This document shows, piece by piece, positions 1 to 12,500 of a stretch of 64,000 bases of DNA. Origin of the DNA: Leptidea sinapis. Its lineage: Eukaryota > Arthropoda > Insecta > Lepidoptera > Pieridae. The translations under genes and the position numbers were made by a program. Each line of letters starts with the position of its first letter. Position 1 is the stretch's first letter. The stretch spans positions 7,013,501 to 7,077,500 of the forward strand of contig NC_066286.1 in assembly GCF_905404315.1 (NCBI RefSeq). Direction: 5' to 3'. The notes below the pieces were generated by a model. The model had not been told where the DNA came from, made no database searches, and worked only from the letters and a program-made list of their open reading frames with translations.

Positions 1-586
1 ATTAAACACTTCGTGATGACAGCCTATTCGGAAATCAGCTGTTTCTGGGTGTTCTCATATTTTCCATATCGAATTAGGTTGAAGTATAAGTAGCGCGCTT
101 TTATTTAAAAATGTCTCAATGACCTCTGTATGTACTTAGTCTCTTTCAATTTAGGGTAGGAAATGTCGAGGAGTGGTCGAATATTTTCATGTTATAAATG
201 CGTTCCATATTTTAATACGGACTGGAACAGTTATGGCTAGACTAGTTTTAACTATGAATATCCTAATTTTAATTATTTAGCTTATAAATATTTATTTATC
301 AGCAATTATGTAACTAACTATTGATTAATAAATCTATAGTATGTAAAAAAAAATTATTGGTTGATTTACGTACGTTTGTTGTGATTGTTTGTTTATTGTG
401 ATAGGTATTATTTAACCAAATTTATTTTAGTGATTTGGATTTATTAAAGTGTTAGTGAACGGGAGTTAATTTTTTTTTTTTCAATAAGTAAAGGAATTTG
501 GAAAGAGTAAAACATCCTTGGTTGAATAGCACTTCATAATTTTTTACTTTTTAATAAATGTTTTGACAAGTCTTTGTTATCCGCAG
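1..586 (+). other. Upstream Pcf11 intron end
   Basis: AT-rich sequence with no credible exon or named repeat. It ends in the acceptor TTATCCGCAG at 577-586. I read it as the tail of the intron following the N-terminal Pcf11 exons. Confidence 0.5.
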
Positions 587-3500
587 CCAGTCAACAAGTC
601 GAGCGGCGCGGGACGGATTGCGCCCGTGAGCGGCGCGCTTGCAACCGCACGTCGCGACCCCAGACTCAGTCGCCGTCAGATGTCCAATGCAGTGGCGCCC
701 CCCATTGCCCCTAACGTGTTCGACATCAAACCCCTTGACCGTGTCATCAAGCACAAGAACGTTATCACCATAGACGTTCCCAACGATATCCGCGCACAAC
801 GGCGACGCGACCCTAGGCTTGTTGCACGTAACCGACACCGGCCCAAGAAGTCCGAAGACCGCCGGCACGAAAGAGACAACAAAGATAAGGATTTAACAAA
901 TGACGATTACATTGATCGGTTGCAGATACCTGACCCTAAAAAAATTAATAAACTTCCACCAATACCTAAAATCAATCGAGATGAACCTAAAGAAGAACTC
1001 CCTCCTACAACAAAGAGAAAGAAAGATATTCAGCGAGAGAGAAAGAAGAGAAAAGAGGAAAATGAGGACTCGAAAGATAGCTCTGGGTCTAAAGATAGTT
1101 CTAGTTCTCCAGATAAGAGACAGAAAATCAAAGATAAGAAAGCAAAACTAAGAGATTGTCCGGAAGTGACAAATAAGGCAGCCGAGCAGGAGGTGGTCGC
1201 CTTTAAAGAACTGAAAAATTACCACAAGGAGCGCTACATGCGAAGAAACAAAGAGAAATCGGAAAGTCCAGAACATCGCAATGAAAAAGTGCAAGAAATA
1301 GTTCCGGAAGAATCTACAAGTAAGGTTTCATTGTTTAGAATGCGTGGTTAGGTTATTCGTTACGATTTGCGATCGTTTCTAGTCCATCTGTGATATTAAT
1401 ACCCTTGTTTTCTAATAAAACATTTTATAATCTGTGAGAGTATTCCTATTATAATGTTTGGGCTTCATTCATAACCCTTTATTGATAAGACCCGATGCAT
1501 TATCTGGTAATATAGACCAGTGAAAATTTGACACAATGGAAACTAAAATGATATAAAACTTCACAAAAGATCGTACAGTCTTGGTGATAATATTAACAAA
1601 GTTATTTCATTATTTCAATAAATTATTTTGTGATTCACTTTACCTAAAATCAAACTATTATAAAAAGTATGTAATTTTTTACTCTTTACTGGAAAAAGAT
1701 AGTGCAATTCTAGCAAGTTCTATTAATAAGTTGGTGATTAAGAAGTTTTACCAGGTTTTTCTGAAGGCAATGGATTTGACACTGATGATGCTGGTTAAGT
1801 TTTATGGTGGTAAGAACTAAATAGAATAATATTACCTTGAAAAAATCCCTTCTTTTTCATATATTTTTCATAATGTGGTTTTCTAACACTTCTGGTTTTT
1901 TATATGTAGTTCTTGATTATAGTCAGGGAGCGTACATTTCATGCCCGTTTCGTCATAATGACGTATTAATATAAAAAAACGTGACAGATAGTCTATCAAA
2001 GTTTGATTCTAACATAATAGTTTCTGAAATATAAAAAATAAGTATTTCCATCCCATGAAAACAAAATGCGTTAATTATAAATTATAGCCAATTAATTTAT
2101 CTCTAAATAACACGCATAATTAAATGAAGAGATAGTGATAAAAACCAACAATTCGTTTTTTTCCATCCTGTACGAAGCTTGGCGTCATACGCCTGCCATC
2201 GGCATGACTTGTACGCCCCTGATTATAGTATTGAAAATATAGGAGCCGAATGTAAGATTTGAATAAATTTCTCGATCGAATAAATAAGCACTAAAGTAGG
2301 TCCTTGCTCAATGTTCTTTATCGTTTTACTACTTAAAAAATTACGTATATCAAAATTAAGTTTGGTAGTGTGAATTTTACTGTATTGTAGGAAACTAGAT
2401 TTTATATTCTATAAGGCCCTTGCGTGGATTGATAATTGACACTTTTGTGTACTTGTTACCCCTTTTGTTATCAATATCAGTGAAAGGGATTAACATGCCA
2501 TTAAGCCGCACCTACAAATTTTAATTATTTTTAAATATATGCTCTTAAAGCTTTATAATGTTGATTGTTTTGTTGTGAGTTTTTTGGGTTATTAGAAAAA
2601 GGTAATTGAAAGTTTATTGTAAGTTGGATGGATAAACCGCAGTCAAAGGGGGGTTAAAACAATAAGAGAGTATAAAGTACGATTTCAATGAAAGATCAGG
2701 GCAATAGATAACAATTCTACTTAATATTTTGATCTCCTTTATGCCTATTCAACTGTATATTTCAGTTAATTTTGTAAGCATTTTTACTGGATGTCATGTG
2801 ACTTCGCCCAGGAAATGAAAAGAAGCTACCATAAGGTTTATTATTCATAAGATGTTAAGACTTACATCCATAATCCATGTGCACATATTCAGTCTAAAAA
2901 AAATAAGAACTTCCATAATACTTATAACCTTTATATCAGGGGTGCCCTGGGGTCAATTTTGGGTCCATTTATTTTGATCTTTGCAAAAATGTTTCTCCAA
3001 CTTAGACAGACATAACACATTCACTGATGCTTATTTTGAATATTATATTAAACATTATTGTAAACGAAACATATAAATGTTTTATGATTGGTCGTAATAA
3101 TCACTTCATAAAACTCAGTCGAAATGTTCCTGCTGTATAAATATTAAGACAGCTTCGCTAAGAATAGTGAAATATCCCACGGCACAAAAGAGGTTTCTCT
3201 TAATTTTCAAATAACATCAATTATTTTTTTGGAATGTTTGGATTTTGAAAGAGCACTTTGATCTGACATTTCAAAATCCTATTTAATTGAAAGATATTTT
3301 ATAGCTTAGTTAATATTTTGATTCTTCTAACGTAATTAACATAGCCACTTTTAATGTTTAATTAAGATCTAATTGTGTATTCTAATTATAAATAATAGAT
3401 GTACATCTAGTGTTCTAACATCTTTTAACTGTACCGCGTTGGAATTATTCAGAATTATTCCGGCAAAGGATAGCCTAATGTAATATTACAAGTTGTATAA

Positions 3501-6500
3501 CGAATTACATAAGAATATGTTTATTCCCACCCAATTTATTTTTGATCTGCCAAGTCTTTTCTTTATTTCATTCGCGTTGTTATTCCGGTTCCACTATAAT
3601 ATAGCCTTCCTCATTCTATGTGCTGGAGAGCTTTGACTTAGCTTAAATCTTAATTAAATATTTTTAGAATTAAATCATGTAGACATTGCTAGAAATATCG
3701 TTTCAACAATAATTAGTTCGCTTATTTCTTTGAAATTTAAGTGCATTAAACATAGAAGTATCTTTCTCTACATAACCGACAGCGTGTAATGTGTATTTTG
3801 TAATATATTAAAAACAGTTCGAGTAACTTCTCTTAAGTTCTCAACAATACATCTGTATTGATTATCTTGTGCTGGTGGTGCTAATGTGATCGGCGGCGGT
3901 GATCACTTAACATCGTTTGTCCTTCTATAAAAAAAAGACCGTAAAGGCCTTTCCAATAATGAATGACCAATTCTCTGGCCCTCTAGTTGTGCCGAGTCAA
4001 CATTATGCAACTTGACTGCTGTTCTAAAATGATTTTAAAGTCCTGAAAAGCTTCATTGGCCGAATAGGTAGAACCGTTGACACTCACCACAGTGCCCCGG
4101 TTCGATCCTTGCCGGCCACCTATTAGTGTTTTCTGTTTTAACATTTGTATGTACGTTTTTTCGACGCTTTTAAGGTCTGCAGCGCTCTTGTGATTCCTCT
4201 GGATAACAAGAGAGTATGGACTGAGATCCCACCATCATCCCACGAGATCACATACCATCAGATGACCCGTACTCATGCTCGTTTGTCCAACTCTCGATAT
4301 TTTTAATTATAGTTTTATCAGTTTTGTGAACTTTTTTACGCCCAAATCGCCAAATATTCCTTAAAGTTTGGAAGAGACTTGGAAAAATATTAAAACCTCT
4401 TTGTAAATAATTAGTTAAAATAGAAATTCCGGTGGAAAAGTTGGTCACGCAATAATTGTTACGAGGAAGTAGCATGACAAATCTTTAGATCATAACATGT
4501 TTAATTATTAATGTTTTAAGCTTGAAATAATGAAATAATTTTATCACAAACTAATGGATTTAACGAAGTTTTTGCTAAAGAAATAAATACTAAACATTTA
4601 TTAATTACGAAAAAGATAATTATATAAGCTTATCAGTAATGGCAGTTACTGATACTTCAAAATTTAGTGACGAAACTGCATCTTTTAAGCGCAGCATTTT
4701 ATTATATTTTAATTTAATACCAATAAAAAATGTTTACTGTTAATCTCGAATACAGTCAGCTAAACTAAGTGTTCGTTAATAACCAAAACTAGGAAATCCA
4801 TCAATAATAATTGATCTGGTGTTGTGCAAATCAGCCAGCAAGACCAACGAAACTTCAGATATAGTGTTATAAGGTAAAGAAAGGGTATAAACTTAATGAT
4901 GCATAAAATAACTTAATTGTGTTATAAAAAGTGGTGTTTTCAGATGTACCTGAGGTTATTGTCGAAAATAAGGATGTTGATTTGCGTATTTTACATCCTG
5001 TTATAGTAGAACAAGCTGCATCTATTGCACAAAAAAGGCCCTCAACGGAGGCTCTTGATTGCAAAGTTAAAAAGAATAAGCTAGAGAAATTTGACATGTA
5101 AGTAGTGCTATATTTATATTGTAATAAAGACTATGTTTAAAAACATTCAAACACATAACCATAATTTCATGCGTATTGTAGATTATTTGGAAATGAAGAT
5201 GTCGATTTACGTCAACTACCCCAAGTTGAGGAAGTTAGTGCACCTACCCTTGTACCAAATGAGATTTCTGTTGTCAAAGAAGACGCTAAAATAGATGATG
5301 AAGAAGAAGTAGATAAAGATATATCGCCAGTAGGTTCACCTAAAAAGGATTGGAATGAAGTCAAGGAGAAAGAAGCTACAAAAAAGACTCCTTCAAAATT
5401 GGACCTAGTAAGAGCTAAATTAGCAGAAGCAACGAAGAGTAAAGATCGCCTCGGGCGGCCATTTTTGTTTAGCAAGTCTCCAAGTATGTATACCGTATCA
5501 ATTGAAAAGATAAAAATAGCATCCCGTGGAATCTAAACTAATACTAAAATTGTTTATTTCAGGTGTTGAAAAAGAACGACGTCGAACTCTTAGTACTGAT
5601 GAAAATGATGTGCATGCTGAAAGTGTCGAAGAATTTGATGCCGATGATCATAAAAAGACCATTTCGATAATTATGAGTCAAGCTAAGGAACAATACAATG
5701 ATGGGCAACTCGATAAAAATCAGTACAACACTCTTATGTACCAGGTGTTGCAACTCAATGAAAAATTAAAACTAAAAGAAGCCAAACAAAGGGAATCGTT
5801 GGAAGTATCTAAACGAAAATTGAAAGCGCATATCGATGAAGAAAATCATAAAATAGTGTCGCCAAAATCATCTCCATCGGACGCGAATAGATTTGGCGAT
5901 ATAGATGAAAGAGTAACCCCAGCCCCGTTTGTAGATATTGCGTCTGACAATAAAATAAGTCAACAGGATTCTGATATGCGAATTAATCATGACGATGTTG
6001 AGAATGAAATGAATATGTTGCCTCCGATGCCACCCATGATGCCAATGTTCCCTCCGATGGGTCCGTTTCCGATGTGGCGTGGTCAGCCAAGGCCGAGGAT
6101 GGAAGACTTTGGGCCTAGACGGTTTAGAGGGCCGATGCCACCTTTCTTTAGAGGTAAATTCGATAGAATGCCAAGGCCTCCATTTGATCCGCGCATGCCA
6201 ATGCCTCCCTTACCTACTCCTATGATAGGCATGTTTCAAGGGGAAAGTCCTCTTACTCCCTACGAAAGGTGTTCATCGCCACCTCCACTGGGCGCTCCTG
6301 GTTGTCCGATCCCACCGACTGACTACAGAATCATCGAGTACATTGATCGAGATCCCGTTAAGACTATACAAATCGATAGTATTCCACGTGAAATAAGGTT
6401 TTACGGCGAAACAGCTATCATAATGCTGGATTGGGATGATCCAAGGGAAATCAAATTCCTGCCCGGTTGTCGGAGAGTTACGTTTGATAACAAAGATTCT

Positions 6501-9500
6501 GTAGTGCTCTCTTTCAACGAAGGATACAAGAAAGTAGAAATGGACGATCAAACATTCAATATAAGATTCGGCGCTCCGACTAGAGAAATGTACATCAACG
6601 ACGGGTGGTATGAATGTTTCTTTGGCGGACAACCCATGGGTGTGATTATCGACGGTAAACCTCATTTAGTACATTTGGAAGGACCACTACCCCAGGTAGA
6701 CATAGGAAAAACTAAAAGAACCGATCTCGTCGCGGGGAAAATAAACCTTATTGTAAACGCCACTATAGTGTGTCCTGTATATTTAGATGCCAAAGTACAG
6801 AAGTTCCAAGTTAACGGACAGTTCTTCACTATTCGGTTTGTAGACGCATTACGGACTGTTCTTATTAACGAGCGGCCTTTCCAAGTCGAGTTTGGAGACC
6901 TACCGAAGCCTATATACGTCAATGGCGAGAAATACTTCATCAGGTTTTCAGCGCTGCCGAAGAATATAAAGCCGGGATACGTAGATATAGCAAATATGGA
7001 GGGGTCGTTAGCCTTAGCGGCTCCTTCAATGCCTGTCCTTAACCACCACATTGCCATGGAAACGGATGAAGAACAACCTACTGAAGATTCATCAAAGGTG
7101 ACCACTACGGAGAATGAAAATCAAGGTAAATAATACATTTCTTTACAAAACTATAATAAAATACCCACTACCTACCGGAAGCCTACCAAACTACCGGAGA
7201 TCTGAAAATATTAGTAAAAAAAGATCTAATATTAAAACTGTAGAGCTTCACTCGACAGAGCACATTATGAGCTATATTCACTCACGTAAATAATATTTTG
7301 GTATATTAGCTAACATTCAAGAAACATGGCATACTATGTTGAAACTAGTAGAGCTAAAATCGAGTTAGTGTTGTAGTGTGTAAGGGTAGTACCTGGGCTA
7401 TAGCGAGTGTACGACCGCTTCTAATTACCAACCGACATGTCAGGTTATCTGTATTTATTTTCTAGCCGACGCGGATGTTGGGATGTTCGTAAAGGAGACG
7501 CTTCTCGTTGACTTTATCCTTAAGCTACATTTACTCTCTTTCAGTTCTATTATTATATTGAACAACAGTCCGACTGGCATTGTAATTATTATGACGGGTA
7601 CTCACGATATTTCGATCCAATTGCATGAATCGTGATCGCTGCGGGACCACCATCGTCATCAAATCAATAAAGTATTTATCGTGAGTACCCGTCATAATAA
7701 TTACATTGTTAAAGTTCCGCGATGATAAACCTCCAACTGACAATCGTTTATTAATATACTAGCTGACCCGGTAAACGTTGTTTTGCCATATAAATTGTTT
7801 TTAGAGTTAGACAGTTACACCTTATTACATTAGCTACCTGCCAATAAAAGTCGCCGGATTAGCGGTAACAAACAGACAGACAGTCAAAAATTGTAATAAA
7901 TGTTATTTTGGTGTATGTACCATATATGTATTCATAATATACATTTAGTAAAAAACCGGTTATTTCAATATTACAAACAGACACTCCAATTTTATTTAAA
8001 TGTATAGATAATTTACGCAATATTTTTATAAATTATAGCCTATATGTTACTCTGGTGTGTAAGCTATATTATTGTACTATATTTTATATATTATTATTGT
8101 ATATTAGCGTACGAGTCTTTAAAAATTCTCTAAATAAACCCTCTGGTTTGTAAACAGAAGTTGTACAGGATTAAGCAGGCTGGAAGACGAAATAAAGCGG
8201 TCGCAAAAATATTCACTAGGGAATATTTTTGTAATAATAAGTAGAATAATATAAGAATAGTAATAATTAGAATTGAGTGGAAAGATATAGAGGGTGCCTT
8301 TGTCAAAGATTCGTAGGAAAGACATTTTTCAACGACGAAGTTGTTTATGTCATCAACCCACCTTATAGGAGTTAATTTAAGTTTAAATATTACTATTGGC
8401 TTATATTATTATCACTGTTCCAGGTCTCGATATGCTAGCAAGCCTGATGCCCACTAGCATGGCTCCAGCGGCGAGCTCTGAGTACACCACGGAAGCGATG
8501 TTCTCCAAACCCGAGGTCATACCTGGCTTGGGTACAGAAGAAAAGCCAAACCCAATGCCAATGCTTGCTAACATTAACGTTAACGATCTCTTCGCGAAGC
8601 TAGTGGCTACTGGCATCGTTTCTGTCGTAAAGGAGCCAGAGAAAACAGAGATAAAATCAGATAAGTCAGAGAAGATAGAAGATGCGCAGAAAGTGAAGGA
8701 AGATAAAAATGTCATTCATAGGGTAGATTTCTTCAAGCCAGAGACTCTGAGAGTGTGAGTATTGCTGTCTATATTAAATACTAATATTATGAAGAGGTAG
8801 GTAAAGTTAGTGACATTGTAGGGTGTGATCTCAGCATCTACTGAATCGATTTTTTTATTTCTGGTTTGAATAGCAAGCCATATTATTTGTGTGGGTCATA
8901 GGCTATAAATACCCAAAAAATTAAAATACTTATTCGTGGTTGTCGGATTTGCAAAGTAACTTGGAGGCAAACCGAATAGTATGCATAACAAGTTTATGTT
9001 TGTTGTTCGTATTGTCAACATTATGATTATCGCAGTTTCTAGCAAATTCCTTAATGTGTTAATGTGCAATATATAGAACATAACAGCTTGTTATAATACA
9101 AGGGGTATTCCGCACGATAATGTGTTAGGCATCTAAGTTATGGAAAAATTACTTTTGGTCTAGGAACATACATCAAAATGAACGCATTAAAAGTACCTCT
9201 CCGTAACGATTCTATTGTAACACGCGTTTATTTTAACAATTTTTGTGATTTTGCAGTAAGCAGCCGGGTATTGTGGCGAAGCTCTACGGCGGCATGCAGT
9301 GCAGCGGGTGCGGCGCCCGGTTCCCGCCCGAGCACACGGTGCGGTATTCCCAGCACCTGGACTGGCACTTCCGGCAGAACCGGCGCGAGAGGGACTCCGC
9401 CCGGCGTGCCCACAGTCGTCACTGGCACTACGACCTGTCCGACTGGGTGTTGTACGAGGAGGTCGAGGACTTGGAGGAGAGAGGTGATGATATTGCCATT

Positions 9501-12500
9501 ATATCAGTAGAACTAACTGAAAGTGTACTGTTTGTTTGGAGTCACTGCCTCTGCACCTATTGTTCCGTTTAAAACCTTTAAATTTTCAAAGAAGAATATC
9601 TCGAAGATTACTTATCTAAAGTGTTATACTGATCACGAGTGTAAGACGTAGCTTGTCACGCACACTAAAGTTTTGAACCTGGCCTGTTTTCATCGGTTGT
9701 GTAACAGCAAGAGACTCTTTCTAGACTTATAAATGATGTAAGTAAATATCTTTGTCTTGTAGAAAAGAGTTGGTTCGAGACGGGTGGCGCTGAGGAAGGC
9801 GAAAAACCGGTGGAAGTTGCTGAGGAGACCCCGAGTGCTGCGGCCGGGCCGCCGGCGGAGCACCACTGCGCGTTGTGCGGCGACACCTTCGACCAGTTCT
9901 ACAACGAGGACAAGGAGGAGTGGCACCTGAGGAACTCTGTGCGGCATGACGACAACTACTACCATCCGCTGTGCTACGACGACTACAAGGTGACTTAACT
10001 ACCACTAGCTGCCCGCTGACCTTTTTATATGGCAGTAAGAGACAAGACAAGCAGGACTCTCCCCATTACAATGCAGTGCTGCTCAGGATTCTTGAATAAC
10101 CCAAAAAATATGAGCGACACTACAATTGCGCTTGTCACCTTCAGATATAAGATGTTAAGTCTCATTTACCCAGTTATATCACTAGCTATGGCGCCTTCAG
10201 ACCAAAACACAATAATGCTTACATGGCTTAAACATGACTGCTTCACGGCAGAAAAAGCCATTGTGGAACCCAAAATCTAGCAGGCTCTAATGACACCCTT
10301 GGGCCTGGGACTTCCCTATTCTTTTAATGACCCGAGAAAGCACAGGGCAAAATCCTCCGCGCAATGTCACGCTTCAACGCACACGACTATGAGGCTTACA
10401 AATAACATAATCTTTCAATAGTGTGGATCAATTTTGATATTATACGCCCCAAAAGAAAACTTCATATTTATCACTCACTTTGATCCTAGTGAATGACTTC
10501 TACGTAATGCGCGCACTAATATACAAACAAACCAATGGTACATGTATATAAAGAAAGCCCCTTTTTCTGCTGTGAAGTAGTGTGCAAGCATAACTGTGTT
10601 TTTCGGTTTGAAGTCCGTTTCACTAGCTAAATAAAATTACTGGACTAATGGCACTCTTAAGCAGTAAGCAACGCTTATCATTAGCTCCATACTATTTTGA
10701 TTGTTAAACCACTTAGCTAACACACATATTGACTTCTTAGTATTTTCAAGTATACACTTATAACTAACATATAATTCAGGAACTAACTAACGTGAGGTCA
10801 ATAAGTAGTAGCAAACAGTATAGGATCTGCTTATATCAGATCAGGATTGAGAAGCCATAATAATAATAGACTAATATGATAGTAATATTGCATTGTAGCC
10901 ACATTTGGTTAGCATTATCATGGTCTTAAATCATACTACTTAACAGCTGAATATCTAAGTGATCGGACAGCCTGAGACAATAATTATAATAATGACAATG
11001 AAAGTATTATATTGTATATTTTTATTAAAAAGAGCGCAAAGAAGAATGGTGAGAGATTTTCCTGCGCCGCTTCTCTCACAGAGCGCCATTTGTTTCCGAA
11101 GTAGTTGGTAGTGTTTAAAGTGACATCAAAATTCTAAAGGAATCAATTTTGAGAAAATTAATGCCTTTTATTAGTGTAGTATGTAAGAGACGTTTTGTAT
11201 TTACAGGCTTCAATATCAAAAGACGAGCCTAAAGAGGAGAGTACAGTGGACATAATAGAAGAGAGCAAAGAGCCTGAAGCTATAGAAATCAAAGACCTGG
11301 ATGATGATGACTCGGACAATGAGTCTGTGGTAGAAGTTCTGGAGCCAGAGCAAACCATTGAAGCTGTTGAGGTATGTTATTATAAAATCCACTTTAATAT
11401 TATTATATAGAATCATTTGTAGGCTTGCTTTGTGAGCATTAATGTAGTTATCATGCAATGGTATGCTATGTTGTGTGGCTGATCGTCCCCCAGTTGTTCA
11501 CTTCTTTCAAATATGTGCGAAGAGAATGATGGCTGGTCAATGTGTCAACTCGTGAATGGGTGCTGCTTGTGGTGCTAGGTCGACCTGTTATAGTTAATAT
11601 ATATTTCTATTTGTTGGATGCGATAATTAAATAGGACAGTAATCACGACTGCACCATCATTTTCACAAACAATGAATTCAAGCTCTAAAGGGTAATGCAT
11701 CCCATATAAAATAGTCTAAACTTATACAATTTATTCTTTCCCTTTCGCCATGGTCGGCAGGTGATCTTCTGGTATACCTAACACATAGATGGGCGGCGGC
11801 TATTGAAAGCAAAGGGAAGGCCTGGCAGTTGGCCTGGATATAGCGAAGGCCTTTGATCGTGTATGTCACAAGGGGCTCCTCTCAAAACTTCCATCATTTG
11901 GGCTTCCCGACAGCTTATGCAAGTGGACCTCCAGCTTCCTCATTGGGTGCAGCGTTCAGGTCGTTGTCGACGGTTAGTGATCGAACCCGAAGCCCGTGAA
12001 CGCTGGAGTGCCACAAGGCTGTGTGGTATCTCCCACGCTGTTTCACGACAGCACTGGTGATGTACCGTATACACGGACCATGCAGCAGTCTCTCTCGGTA
12101 AATCGTCGACCAGTGCCGGGAAAAACTTGTGTCCTCTATCGAGTCCTCTCTTGAAAAGGTCGGGGAATGGGGTGATATTAGCCTTGTCCAATTTAACCCC
12201 CAGAAGACTCAAGTTTACGCGTTTACGTTTCCGTGGCCATCTGGAGGGCAAAGCCAAATTGGCTTCGAAGAAGCTGGGCGTCATTAATAGAGCACGGCAA
12301 TACTTCAAGCCGGCAATTACATTCTAGCGCTCTAGCACCACGTCCAAGTCCGGCCTCACATGGAGTTTTGCACAATCGCAAACACCTGATTCCTGCCGCC
12401 GAATTCCACCTTCGACACGCCACAAGTTAGGATATCATCCCCACCATCTGGATGTGTGGCGGTCCTCCACAGTGTGGTTTTCAAGGAGCTTTATTTCACG

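Larger units (their letters stand above)
1320..4943 (+). other. Pcf11 intron (3.6 kb) with decayed repeats
   Basis: The donor is at 1320-1321 and the acceptor at 4942-4943. Contents: a hAT-type MITE (1924-2221), a possible LINE reverse-transcriptase relic around 2935-3200, LINE B tails at 3875-3938 and about 4150-4290, and a SINE-like tRNA-related head at about 4055-4120. The small frames here have no coding character. Confidence 0.6.
7126..8423 (+). other. Pcf11 intron with hairpin and Helitron-like fragment
   Basis: Between exons at 7125 and 8424. It holds a perfect 29-bp inverted repeat (7581-7705) and a CTAG-terminated repeat (7759-8100). The rest is AT-rich and featureless to me. Confidence 0.6.
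9990..11206 (+). other. Pcf11 intron with SINE-like S1 and repeat R3
   Basis: Holds an antisense S1 element (10021-10345) and an R3 copy (10945-11185). Between them, 10346-10944, I see nothing recognisable. Confidence 0.6.

Noticed and set aside
1581..1820. 79-codon plus-strand frame in a Pcf11 intron
   Set aside because: AT-rich with composition expected by chance, no motif, and no splice sites that keep the Pcf11 frame.
7531..7743. 70-codon minus-strand frame
   Set aside because: It spans a perfect inverted repeat and has no protein-like features or splice context.
9178..10050. Several long frames on both strands around the Pcf11 zinc-finger exons
   Set aside because: They are shadows of two GC-rich exons. 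Only the frames giving CSGCGARF and HCALCGDTF have matching splice sites and family similarity.
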